From contig JABRWF010000007.1 in NCBI GenBank assembly GCA_018343915.1, forward strand, positions 310,001 through 374,000: a stretch of 64,000 nucleotides of DNA. Reading direction: 5' to 3'. The translations under genes and the position numbers were made by a program. The DNA is from Agroathelia rolfsii (taxonomy: Eukaryota; Basidiomycota; Agaricomycetes; Amylocorticiales; Amylocorticiaceae). Every line of letters starts with the position of its first letter. Position 1 is the stretch's first letter. Positions 34,392-47,789 of the stretch are shown piece after piece. The notes beneath the pieces were generated by a model that saw only the letters and a list, made by a program, of their open reading frames with translations, ran no database searches and had not been told where the DNA came from.

Positions 34392-34878
34392 TCATGATGA
34401 TGAGGGTTTAGAAGGGGGCTCTGTAGGTGGGACACCCCATTCGGGAACGCCAGCTGGGCGCTGGATCCGTTTAGGCTCCCAGTCCTCGTCTGCGGTAGCA
34501 CTCAGTTTCTAGTGTAATCATCATATTAGAGACGAGCAATGGGATGTGATAGGAAAGGTGTTGCTGCTAACATAGTACTCTTCTCTGATGTCGAAATTCT
34601 TCCGGTTCTTGGACAGTCCTAGAGCCTCTTCCTGGGACACCTATATCCACAGTAGCCGCTTAGCTTGCGAATAATAGCTGATTACTGCTCAGAGAACACA
34701 CCTGCTTGACCTTCTTGTCATGCAAGTCATACCGGACCTGGGTGAACGACTCGAGGCCATATGACGCAGCGACCATGGTGAGCACAAACGGGACTCCAAA
34801 TAAGGCTGGATAGCGATTCAAGAGTTTATGCAGCGGAGTCTTTTTCGCCCTACGTGGGCCAAACACACTAGGAGGCAT
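34392..34878 (-). CDS. COX16: Cytochrome c oxidase assembly factor Cox16
   Basis: Small inner-membrane protein needed for assembly of Cox1/Cox2. The minus ATG at 34878 gives MPPSVFGPRRAKKTPLHK. One transmembrane helix follows, RYPALFGVPFVLTMVAASYG, then the family core SFTQVRYDLHDKKVKQ, VSQEEALGLSKN and KNFDIREEYYKL across two introns. The C-terminus is DWEPKRIQRPAGVPEWGVP, as in fungal homologues, ending PSKPSSS. A possible upstream extension begins with TTG, so the ATG at 34878 is preferred. The frame is open and complete, about 125 residues. Confidence 0.9.
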
Positions 34879-35094
34879 ACTAGATGAAGTCAATATAGAG
34901 GTGGTTGTGATATTTAGTAAGTACTAGTAGTAATTGTGGGTCAACTTGAAGAGTAAGAGAGCGCCTGCCGTTCTCGGACGACAGCTTCCGAAGAGATTAT
35001 CATCGCTCTCCGAGTCACACTGGCATCTTTCTTCTCTTTGCCTCTGAAATCACACACTGGTTAACTGCATTTGAGCCCCTCTCACTCGTACAAC
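34879..35094. promoter_or_regulatory. Short divergent promoter COX16 / ADE12
   Basis: Only 216 bases separate the two divergent start codons, so both genes must draw on the same control region. No individual site is asserted. Confidence 0.5.
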
Positions 35095-36805
<1,711 letters not shown>

Positions 36806-39000
36806 TATGCACAGGAGAAGTAAAAAAAAGGAAATGAGAATAGAAAGCACAAAGATCAAGATTGATAGAAATGAAGCTAAATGTTATTCAATATTTTCTT
36901 TAATAAATCGAATCCGTGCTAGTTTGCATGCATGTATTGAAAATAATAGTGTGTGCATACTTCTTTCACAGATCCGCGGCAATTGCAGGGAAAAAAAGTA
37001 AAAGGTGTGGCGTTCCCGCTGGTGCGATGATAAGATGACCTTGATAAGAGAAAATGCCTTGCTGTTGCAACGTTATAGCAATAAGGACCTGAGAGGTGCT
37101 GTTGAATGCATATACACTTCATTTAATACCTGCTTGCCATCACCTAACGGTGAGACCTCGTGGATGTTGACGCATACATCGTGGTTTTATCTTGGTAGAT
37201 GTAGCATGCAAGTTCAATCGACAAGCTAAAAATACTGTATCTATTCATAGAAGACTTAGTTTCCTGGTAATAGTAGCCTGAAGCGCTTGAGCAGGTAAAT
37301 GCAGCACATGCCATGGCTGCTAGGCATACTTCTCATGACTTTCAAAGTATATCAAGCCAACATAACACCCCGATCATTGACGCGGAATCGCTAGTAATCT
37401 GCGCAGAGTCTGCTCTAACCGAAAATGCGTGTTGTGCTAGTATCGGTATGCAAGCAGTCTACTAGCCGAGATCGTGCTAAAAAGCTGACAGCGAATTCAC
37501 GTTGGGTTTTGCTCAGCCGTAATAGTCCAGAGCTATGAAGACTCCGTTTCAAGTTGTGTTGAGATCGACAACAACGGGCAGATGGTGATGCCGATGATGT
37601 CATGCGGGCGATCCTTGGACCAGTACAATACCTCCAGCTTTACAAGTGCCAACTATTGTTTCAGCACTCAAATTACTGCCATCTAAAAATTGTTAAACCG
37701 CTATTCGGATTTGCTTCTTTTTTTTTATGTTTACCATCATCATTCTGGTTCCACCGCCGGTGCGTGTGAGCAACCTAGCCATTTGATAACTTCCGCCTGG
37801 TTACTTTAGATGTCGTCACTTGAAGTTTGCACTCTGAGTTACCAGTGAAAAATGGGATACAGCACTCGTTTGCACCAGCTTGAAGGACGAGTGGAGTCCA
37901 GGATTTGCGAAACGGCCGAGGAAGTGGCCGTGAATAGCGAATGGCATCATGACGAGAGGCTCGAAATTGCTGTCGCTGCACCAACTTGCGATAAAAGCGA
38001 ACCAGCAGGTATGAATCAAAAGCTGGTAAGCATTCCGCTTGTCGTCGTACTTGGACGCGGTACGCAGATAAACGGTTAACCCTCAAAGGTCACAGACTTG
38101 AGGAGTTACGTTGAGTTAATGACGTCGGATTGGCTAGCAACTTACATGCAGTTCTTTCTCAGAATCGCCGAGACTCACAATCAGCATTTGATTTAGAGCA
38201 ATTCTTGAGATTTTGTAGGTATCGATTCAATATAATGAGTTATGAAACAATGAATTAATGGTTCCAGAAGTGATTTCTGAAGAGTCAATGGCGAAAGAGG
38301 GTTCTATTGCAGCTCATTCTGTCGGGTCGTCCAGAGATGGTTGGTATTTGTTGCCTTTTATCAAGATCACTTATCATTCCACAGCCACCTTTGGTGCATG
38401 CGAATCCAATGATATGGGGAATTCCTCTGCTGCTCTCTGGTGTCATATTTAAGAGACTTGTAAGAAGGCTCCATCCAATTCTCCGCACTTATAAACCAGA
38501 TCATTTTCGAATGTACAATTGTCAGGCATAGGAAAACCTCGCCTGGTAGATGAAGTTAGCAAAAAAAATTCATTATTCTATGGAACTGGTCTGTACGTCT
38601 GTTTTTTTTGAGGGGTTCGTGGGGTTCTAATGAACTTCTATTCCCTAGGGTTCCCCCCACCTGAAACCTACGTATTACAATATCTAGCACCAACACACTC
38701 AAAGTATTAATTCAAAAACCGAGTGAATTCTCGTACTCAAACCTTTTTTTATCCCGCCATTCTTAAAAACAACCAAATAGGTCTATACACGTCGTGGTAA
38801 AGGTGAAACACAAGCCAATGTTGCGGCCTCTTTTCGCACATATATGACGCAAAGTCAAGCATTTGACCAGTGCGGACCACAGCGACAGTCGTTTTTTTGC
38901 AGATGTTATAAGCTTTGCCAAAAATCCCGATAATTCTCTTCTGGCGTTAAAATAATAAATTGATCAACACTCGCCTAATCCTGATATCTCATGGGACGTG
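36806..39000. other. Gene-poor stretch after ADE12
   Basis: About 2.2 kb. Open frames at 37852-38079 and 38258-38531 are short and unrecognised. Poly-T and poly-A runs are frequent. A GTGGGG ... CCCCAC-type imperfect hairpin lies near 38625-38675. No intact gene is supported. Confidence 0.4.
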
Positions 39001-39596
39001 TCTTGTACGTACTATTTCAGCTCTGGTTTTTTTCTCAATGAACACGGGCAACTCTCTTCGGTATTTTGAGAAAACGCTCTGCACAGACCTGACTATCCTG
39101 AAGGCCGCACAAGCGATGACATCCGCACTCCGTGTCTTTCGGCCTAAAACGAAGCCTTCCGTGGACTTGGATCCACTTGTTCTCCTATCCTTTGACCAAG
39201 CGCATTCTCTAATCAGAGAACTTTCCTCCAACCAGCAAGACCATTTAAGCAATTCAAAAGACCAAGACATTCCACTGACAGGCAATCAAGAGGGTAGTAT
39301 GAAAACAATATATTTCCTATGTTTACAGCGGCAACTGCGCAATGAATCTATTTTCTCTATCTTTTTCAGCCACAGGCACGCTCTTTCGATTTGCGTCAGC
39401 AAAAGCTACAGACCTCTCAAATTGAGTAGCCAGTGAAGCGCTATAGCTATTGGAGCCTTATACCGATCTGGGCTTTGACTTTCTTATAGAACCTATCAGA
39501 GAGAATACAGAAAAAGTTAGTAGCCTGTAAAAATGGATCGTTCGATCAAATTTGGCAGGCCTTTGTATTCAATTATGCACCATGCCTGATGTGGTG
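39001..39596 (+). pseudogene. Relic of an Agaricomycete repetitive P-loop NTPase-like family
   Basis: Pieces of one protein family appear in order but in different frames. SLRYFEKTLCTDLTILKAAQ and DPLVLLSFDQAHSLI (Walker B-like) lie in one frame. RQLRNESIFSIFFS follows, then TGTLFRFASAKATDLSN in another frame after 39370. DLGFDFLIEPIRENTEKV comes next and runs into a TAA near 39525, with FGRPLYS in yet another frame near 39560. The order 'FDEAH, ELRR..L, F..FLS, T.....F, FD, FGRPL' recalls large families of hypothetical NTPases in mushroom genomes. The 5' half with the Walker A is not found. Family identity is from memory of pattern, so confidence is moderate. Confidence 0.42.
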
Positions 39597-42500
39597 TTAT
39601 CATATTAATATAGTTATTTTCCAGGCTTGCAATATGCTATAACCAGAAGAGTGACGACGTTCAGCAGGGAATCCTTCACTTTGCGGCTGACGAACTTCTA
39701 AATCTTAGAGATTAGCAGAGCGAGGTTCAGGACCGGATAAATACGGTGATGGGATTATAGCTTGTCTAGCTTGCCGTTTAGGCCTCGGATTTGATCCTTT
39801 TGTACCCGTTGCTAGGGTAGAGGGGTATATGCGCGTGTGCCTGCAACCCAATGTAGAGGACCAGTCCGTGATCAGTAAGACATCATCTGAACTAGTCCTT
39901 TGCGAGGCAGCATCGCTGATTATGCAATCCTGCAAATCTCGTCCTGCAGACGTCCTCGCGGAGAAGTTGTTATGAATCTCTTCATAACATTTACCGCTAA
40001 GCGATCTGTAAAAGAGGGCCAGTGCCAAGAATAGAAAGTTATTGATTTTCTCCAAGAGCTCCTTAATTCGCCACTCACGGAAATCGGATCATCGGTCGTT
40101 CTCAGTGCTTTACCACCTACTGCTTACTCTAGAAGGACAAATATAGCTTGAAGCTACACATACGTATCAAGGCCAATATATTATTCTTCATTGAGCAGTG
40201 ATGGAATTCTGAATCGGCGCCAGTGGCTTGTGGTCGATTTGAAGTCGTCTTAGGCTGCGGAAGGTTGTGTGTCAATCATTAGTTCTGTTTTCGTTTAAGA
40301 ACATCTGATACCGAACACGCTCAATGGGGCCTTATAGCCCATCTCATATGACGATGGTTTTTCTTGGTTGTTGTACGGTATGTAGATGGGTAATAAGGTA
40401 CACTAATATCAACTTGAAATTCGGGATTACTGCTTCTGCTAGTGCTCTTGCTCCTGTCATACCTCAAATGATTAATCATCTCACACTTACCTCGACAACC
40501 ACTCGGATAGCACTAAGGGTGGTCGCATGGTCGTGGAGTGTTGGTAGCTAGTGCTATATGAACCGGGCTTGGATTGATATTGCCTGCCAGATTCATGTAC
40601 GCACATGAAAAATGAACAGTATGTAAACTCACGCCTCAAGATTTTAAAAAACATGAAGAATGTACCAATCAAGCCAACACTTCAATGCAAGTCGCGATAA
40701 GGTCATAATATACGTAGTTCATACAATCACTTATTTCGTTCGACATAAACACGTTCCGTTGCTTATTGAAGAAACTATTTGTCATTACAAATATCTAGCT
40801 TATTCGGGGCTTCTCGTTATCATTCGATTCAGCCATCCTCGCCCCCTGGACCGTGACTGACATAAACTATGCCCGCTATCGTCCGAGCCAAAGCCTGGGC
40901 TTTAGGCCTTGCCCGAGCCTGCGGAACACTAGTTATAGCAAAATTATTGCTCTTCTTGGGGATACATACCCCAATGAACCAGCTTAACGCTCCACAACAA
41001 AGCGAGAAAAACGGAGCGGGGGCGGCATTCTCAGTCGCCTAATCTTCGGTGATACTAGTATCTTAAGGAAGGACACAAGAACTTCCTTGATCATAAACTT
41101 TGAGTTGCAAGGCTAAACCTTTAAGTTATCTCTTCTTCAGTTTTTTATTAGCGAGCTCTAAATTACCAAATGTGTGTGTGTATGCGTATGTGATGATGAT
41201 TCCTCCGTCGGGCTTGGGTTTCGAGAGTATATATATTACATTGTCGACGCTGTTTGTTTTCTCCATTCGGAAAACCCCTTTTTTTCGCTTTTCGAGAAAT
41301 TCTAAAAACGCCGAGGTTCATTCCTGTTTTCTCCAGTGTCCCCAGAACTTGTGCGGTCTTGGCAACTTGAATCATATCAGCAACATGTACATGCATGCAC
41401 GTGCGCATATACGCGGAGTCGTTCGGATTGAACACTGCAATCCCTTGAAGCTTTTCTATCTACCAAACAATCCGCAGGTCCGCACTCCGGTATTATTCCT
41501 CCGTTGTGTTGTTATGTGTAGATGTGGATAATATATGAGCACTTTGTAATACATTTCTTCGCCATTCTTTTCGTTTTCTGATTTCCTATACATGTATGCG
41601 GGCGGATTCTATATCTGCAAGTACCTGTAAATACGGCGGACAGGCACGCACGCCCCGCCTCGCCAAGTATCGTATCTATTTTGTATCTATATATCTTAAC
41701 GATGGAGCTTTGTATTTCTGATGCACAGGTCTTTCTGACTCCGAGCTGATTGCGATCCACGCATATGTGGGAACTCGGCTAGATGCATCCATTCAGAGTT
41801 GCCAGGGGGCTCACGCAGTTACTGGAAACAGTTTGGTGGATATGTGACAGAGTCCTCGGGTGTTGCAGAAGAGCCTCCTGCTTTATGAATCACATCATGC
41901 TTAACAGCATAAAAATGCACAGACATCCATGTTATGTAACTGGAGACGAAGAAAGAAATGAATAAACGAGTGAAAAGAAGGCGGTAAAGATACCAAATTG
42001 AGGAGTTGCCTTTAACTGGGGCGCATGAGCGTTAGGTTTGCAAAGCATGCCACATTAATATTCCGCAGATGAGAGTTTCAGAACGGATGGAACTAGAGAG
42101 CCAAGCTAATAAACCACTTGAAGTTACTCCTGGTTCTTGACCTAAGGTATGGTAAATGGGGTTAGGCAAGATGCATTCTTGCCGATACTATGAGTCGGGC
42201 GAATTATCGGCGCTGTGCATTCAAGCACGGACTGCCTGTGGAGGTTGCACTAGACAACCCGGAGCATGACGAAATCATTGGCAAAAACAAGAATCACAGT
42301 GCCCGCCGGAAGGTCGGTATGGTTTGGTTGACATGGGCCACGACTGTTTCAAGTGGCTAGAACAATTGGACAACATGGTTATGATCATGAGTCAAGAAAG
42401 ACAGAGGGTTAAATGAACTATTTATTACTCCGTGGCAACACGAGTCCACAGGCGAAGCTTGTCTCTTGTTCCCAACCAACTTCGTTACAGCAAGTTTCAT

Positions 42501-43403
42501 TATGAATTTTTTAGCATGTTTTCAAACGCCCTTTAGGTCATTGCCTCGCATGGATGCTCTCTTTTGACCGGCGGGTCACAGTCGTGTGCTTGCTGCGTGT
42601 TTCTAGAAGAATATACCCGAATCACAACAGCATGGCTTTAACTTCACGCTTATACGCTCCCGTCTAGAGATCATGATGCATGATTTCTGCACCATGCATC
42701 CTACGTGAGCCGTCAGCATGCCGTTGCACTCGATGATGCATCATCAATGTCAAAATTCGTCTTAGCGGTGTTTTTATAAAATTAAACGCAGCTCGGTCAT
42801 GCACAGACAACAATTGTTCTCGCTTACGTCTAAAGCAGCGGTGTCCTAATACATACACCCACGCTTACACATGCGTCACCGAGCATCCGTCCAAATCGCC
42901 CAAATCACGGCATCCTGAGCATCGTGATTCTCGATAACGGCCCGTTGAATAACTATTGGGAAGGACAGCAGTCCACAAGTCACAAGCCGTAGGCAGACCA
43001 GACCGGGACTATTACAGGCCGGGCCAGCCAACCTGGATGCCCACTTCCCAACCGTAACCTTCTGGAGCCGCGATCGGGCTTAATGACCATCCAGCGAGGC
43101 GCAGACAATGATCAAATCAAATCAAATACAGGTGGGCTCGGGCTCCCAAGGTAGAAAAGAAGTACGCGATATTCCGTTCTCTGTTTTACATCGAATCTTG
43201 TGCCGTCCCTCGGCGCAGAGAGCTTGCCAGCCTCAGCTGGCCAGCCCATCTCCGTTCGAAGGAAAGGAAGTTCCCTTACCTGGCGTTAAAACGTCGTCAC
43301 CTTGGTAGAAATACAGCTTCTCTCCTCCCCCGCCGCTCTCTCTCGCCATCGTCTGCTCCCCCCTCGAACCCTCCATCGCCGACATCGTCGCCACTTATCG
43401 CTC
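39597..43403. other. Gene-poor stretch before the MFS transporter
   Basis: About 3.8 kb without a supported gene. Open frames are short, with no family resemblance on either strand. A TG-rich run lies at about 41171-41190. The last 300 bases, CT-rich (43310-43400), should be the transporter promoter and 5' UTR. Confidence 0.4.
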
Positions 43404-45510
43404 ATGTCTCACGGCTCCCAGCGTGATTTCGAGTCGGACAGCATGCATGATAGCGGAGTAGGCAGCACAAGGCCGGCCTCTGAGAAGGACACCGTAGGCA
43501 TACCTGAGGTTGAGGCACCGCTTGAGGTCAAAGCGGCAATTGATTTCCCCGACGGTGGTCTCAGGGCGTGGTTGATCGTTCTGGGTGTAAGTGCAAATCT
43601 TCATACATACTACCTCCGGTAATGATGATGCGGATCCTCGACAGTCTTTCTGCACGACTTTTGCAACGTGGGTCATATGTCTGATCAGCAGAACATGGTT
43701 ATCATATCTGATGGACTATCTTCGTGAATAGGTTTGGCTACGTGAACTCGTGGGGCGTTTTTCAGACTTTCTACGAAGAAAATACCTTGAAGAATTCTTC
43801 TTCCTCTGATATGTGAGTCTGCTTCGTTGGCCAGCGTCGTCACGTCGAACATATATTGATCGATGACGTCGTTACCCAGTGCATGGATTGGTTCTGTCCA
43901 AGTAAGTTGTCTGGTCATGCCAGTTTGGATCGTCTCTTCGTATACCCGTCGTCATGCTAAACCATTCCAATCTTCTATCCCTCAGTACGCCTTTATTTTT
44001 CTGTAAGTTCCATCTCTTTTTACTGCTAGATATCCAGTTCTGATTTGGAGTGACACAGTCCCTTGTTAATTACTGGGAGACTATTCGACATGGGTTACTT
44101 CAAGCTTATGTTTCTGATCGCGAGTATCGTGGAAGTCTTAGCAACGTTCTTGATCGCCGAGTGCGAGGAATACTGGGAGTTCCTCCTCTGCCAGGGTTTC
44201 GCTGTTGGGGTGAGCTCTATTTCATTTGTTTCTTCACTCTCCTTCCGATGACCTGATGTGTTCTCAAGATCTCAGCTGGTCTGGTCTTCGGACCTGCACT
44301 ATCAGTAATCCCACACTGGTTCTCTAAGAAGCGGGGTTTGGCACTGGGCGTGACAGCCGTAGGCTCGTCGCTGGGCGGCGTGATATTCCCGATTATGACG
44401 CGACATCTGCTACAGGATGTTGGGTATGTGCCCATCACGATACACACCATCACCTTGATTGATCTCACATATTTGTATACCCAGATTCAAGTGGACCATA
44501 CGTATCATTGGCTTCATGTTACTTTTCATGTTTGCAATAGCTAATCTGGTATGTGATCCCACCTATGATATGCAAGATCAAGGCGTGTTAATACCGTGAA
44601 CCAAGACGCTTGAGCGAAGACTTCCACCAAAGCACGTCACCGGTGGAATTATCAATCTTCGTGTCCTAAAAAATGTCTCCTTCTCAATGTATTGCTTATG
44701 CACATTCTTCACTTACCTCGGACTGTATACTGGTATGTGGATTGCTTACAATCAATCATGCTAATTGATATAAACTAAATTCGCTCGCCAGTATTAACAT
44801 TTATCGAACTGAGCGGTGTATCTATTGGTCTATCCCCGGATTTTGCATCATATCTTATTAGGCAAGCGCCTTCGATCAGACTTCCCATGTGCTACATGTT
44901 TATTATATCACCACGCAGTATCGCCAACGCCGCGTCGACAGTGGGCCGATTTGCATCAGGCGTGCTTGCAGATCGCTGGGGACCCGTCAACGTCATGGCG
45001 CCCGCAACTGCCATCGCAGGCATTATGACGTTTGCTTGGCCGTTTGCACAGAGCAAGGGTTCCCTGATAGCTATTGCGATTATCTATGGGTACGTCCATC
45101 ATTATATGATCATGTGTTTCAGCATCATTCATCGCTCACATGTGTCTGCATTCTCGCCTCTTGCAGCATGTCTAGCGGCGCATTTACAGCGCTGCTAACG
45201 GCCCCACCCATTAATATGGGCGATACACACGACGTGGGGAGGAGAATGGGACTGTGTTTCGCCATCCTTGCCCTTGGTGCCATCGCAGGGCCACCTATCT
45301 CGGGTGCTATCAACACATCCACCGGCGGTTTCAAATACGTCGGAATTTACGCTGGTAAGAACTTTTTTTGGTCAACGCAACGGATTCGCTGCTATGAATA
45401 GCTCCTGAATAATGATCATCCGCATTCTAGGGTCGTGTATTGAACTTGGTGTTGTTCTCATGCTGTTATCAAGGCATCTAGCCTTGGGTCGGGTGCGGGG
45501 TAAATTCTAA
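43404..45510 (+). CDS. MFS transporter, monocarboxylate-transporter type
   Basis: Twelve-helix major facilitator protein of the MCT-like group. Start ATG at 43404 (MSHGSQRDFESDSMHDSGVG, a cytosolic acidic/Ser-rich N-tail). The diagnostic MCT entry motif is FPDGGLRAWLIVLG. After an intron come FGYVNSWGVFQTFYEE and, later, LLITGRLFDMGYFKLMFL and SAGLVFGPALSVIPHWFSKK. RGLALGVTAVGSSLGGVIFP follows, a helix 5 pattern. The second half has RFASGVLADRWGPVNVMAP (the second MFS loop motif), MGLCFAILALGAIAGPPISG and the last helix before GRVRGKF. About nine short introns. Fungal members include riboflavin (MCH5-like) and monocarboxylate carriers; the cargo here cannot be told. It sits at the edge of the gene-poor region. 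Confidence 0.87.
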
Positions 45511-46034
45511 CCTCTCTATCTATCGCTCGCAAAGAAAAAACACCTATCTTCCTTTTTCCTCTTTTTTTTTTTTTGTCTTCGCTGTATTGTTGTTTCATTC
45601 GCCATGATGATCATGTAGCGCCGACGTTTTTCCATCATCATCTTGGAGGCCCCGGGTGTCGATTGGCTGAGCCACCGCCCATTTGTATATATATGCATTA
45701 TTATATTACTAGATGATGCTTAAAGACGATAGACTATATTTTCGCATTTGCATTCAAAATATCATAGATATTACAACAATAACATTGTGCTTTGCTGCTG
45801 TAAAGGGGGGAGCCGTTGACGAATACGAGAAGAAGGGCCTGATGTGGCTGTGCTGCTGTTGCCTTTCAAAATTTCTGTTGTGGACAAGCGCCGACGACGT
45901 CCCATAAGACTCTCGGACTCTTCAGTCTGTTTGCAGCTCACAACACACGCACTCTTCTGAGCACTCGGGCTCTGGGCATCTTATCTTTCTCTCTATCTCT
46001 TTTGTGTGATTTTTCGGTGACTGCATATTCATAG
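45511..46034. promoter_or_regulatory. Intergenic, fibrillarin promoter side
   Basis: 524 bases: transporter 3' flank, a poly-T run (about 45564-45574) and a CT-rich leader (TTTCTCTCTATCTC near 45987) just before the fibrillarin ATG, common in highly expressed fungal genes. Confidence 0.45.
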
Positions 46035-47400
46035 ATGGCTTTCGGTATGGATCCTGTTCTTGCCCAAGGATATCTAATCCTCGTCCTTGTTTTTGGTCAT
46101 GAGCTAGATAGCTTCTGACTCTCCTTTCTTTTTTTTTCTACATTTCATCTCGGAAATATAGGAGCTCCAGGTGGTCGTGGTGGATTCTCTGGACGTGGCG
46201 GCGGCCGAGGTGGAGGTGGAGGTGGACGAGGCGGAGGACGGGGAGGAGGACGAGGTACTGTTGTTGTTTTTTTCGTTATCTTTAACTTGATGACACATTT
46301 CACTCATACAATGGACTATTCATCCTGATATTACTTTTCTCGCATATCTATCTAGGTGGAGGTGTGCGTGGGGGCGGAGTCGCTGGTCGTGGTGGAGGCC
46401 GGGGTGGGGGCCGGGGCGCTCCTGGCGGCCGTGGAGGAGGCGGACGTGGGCGGGGTGGTGGTAGGGGCGGCGGCAGAGGTGGTGCCAAGGGCGGCGCAAA
46501 GACCGTTCTCGAGCCCCACAGACATCCAGGTGTCTTCATCGCCAAGGGCAAGGACCACATGCTGGTCACCAAAAACCTCGTCCCGGGTGAATCCGTCTAT
46601 GGCGAGAAGCGCATCTCTATCGATGGCCAAGAGGAAGGCACAAAGATTGAATACCGCGTATGGAATCCATTCAGGAGCAAGCTTGCCGCTGGTGTGCTAG
46701 GTGGAATGGATAAGATTTTCATCGAACCCGGAAAGAAGGTTCTCTATCTTGGTGCAGCTAGCGGAACTAGTGTCAGTCATGTTGCTGACATCGTTGGACC
46801 GGTATGTATCTTTACTTTAGCGTTTAGGAGATAATGATAGTGGATTGATGAGCCTTTTTAGGAGGGTGTTGTTTATGCAGTCGAATTCTCATTACGATCT
46901 GGCCGTGATCTCATCGGCATGGCTAAGAAACGAACGAACGTCATCCGTATGTTTTCATCTTTCATTGATTGGCTTCATTTCTCATTTGTATCGCTGCAGC
47001 CATCGTTGAGGATGCTCGTATGCCACAAAAATACCGCATGCTCCTCTCGAGCGTGGATGTCATCTTCGCAGACGTTGCTCAGCCCGACCAGGCCCGTATC
47101 GTAGCCTTGAATGCACAATACTTCCTAAAGGATGGTGGTCACGCCGTTATCTCTATCAAGGCGAGCTGTATCGACTCCACGGCGCCTCCCGAGGCCGTGT
47201 TTGCGCAGGAGGTTCAGAAGATGAAAGCGGATAGGCTGAAGCCCATTGAACAAGTAACACTGGAGCCTTATGAGCGTGACCATGCCATGGTCTCTGGTAA
47301 GTTGACTCTTGCATTATAATATCCATCATAATATCTTGCTAACTCATTTTTCTTCATAGCTGTTTACCAACGTCATGTAGAACCCACCAAAAAAGCGTGA
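46035..47400 (+). CDS. NOP1: Fibrillarin, snoRNP 2'-O-methyltransferase
   Basis: Nucleolar methyltransferase of box C/D snoRNPs, modifies rRNA and histone H2A. MAFG is followed over an intron by a long Gly/Arg-rich (GAR) domain split by a second intron (46256-46355). The catalytic part reads [40 protein letters not shown] and [17 protein letters not shown] motif I is [20 protein letters not shown], then VVYAVEFS and [16 protein letters not shown]. The Lys of the K-D-K-E tetrad appears in [12 protein letters not shown]. The end is DHAMVS joined to [13 protein letters not shown]. Introns also lie at 46802-46861, 46946-47000 and 47296-47360. Complete; GAR length is typical. Confidence 0.95.
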
Positions 47401-47789
47401 TGGAATGAATGATGCCAAATTTTCAATGTTTATCACGATAGCATCTCTTCTTCATGCAACTCCTTTTTTTTTCTACGTTCTTCCAGCACTGTGTAACTAC
47501 TTATATCTGTAATTTCCTCTGGCACTTGAATTGGTATTTTCTTTCTGCGAAACCTCGGAGGATGCTGCGCAAGGATGCAGATAGAGATGTGCTGGATGAT
47601 GCGCCGACGTGGCAAGAGACGCGCCTTCGAATGGGCATTATCTCCCTCTCACCTTTCCCTGCTACATCAACTACGTACAACTCACCACCCCACCACCACC
47701 CTTCTCTCGTTGTCGACCGCCACACACTAAATCTGGAGGCCGAGAAGCTTTTCTAAATTTCATCTTCCGGTCGGTTAGCCGAGAGCTGA
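47401..47789. other. Spacer between NOP1 and PMT2
   Basis: 389 bases, 3' flank of NOP1 and promoter of the mannosyltransferase; no gene seen. Confidence 0.5.

Noticed and set aside
37380..37405. GGAATCGCTAGTAATC, identical to a conserved small-subunit rRNA string
   Set aside because: The match is about 16 bases and neighbouring sequence does not continue as rRNA on either side.
39705..39830. Possible tRNA-like stretch (GGATCAAATCC-type T-loop on minus strand)
   Set aside because: No acceptor stem, D-arm or anticodon arm could be folded around it.
40890..40925. GC-rich AGCCTGGGCTTTAGGCCTTG motif suggesting a repeat element
   Set aside because: Single occurrence in this window with no terminal repeats visible.
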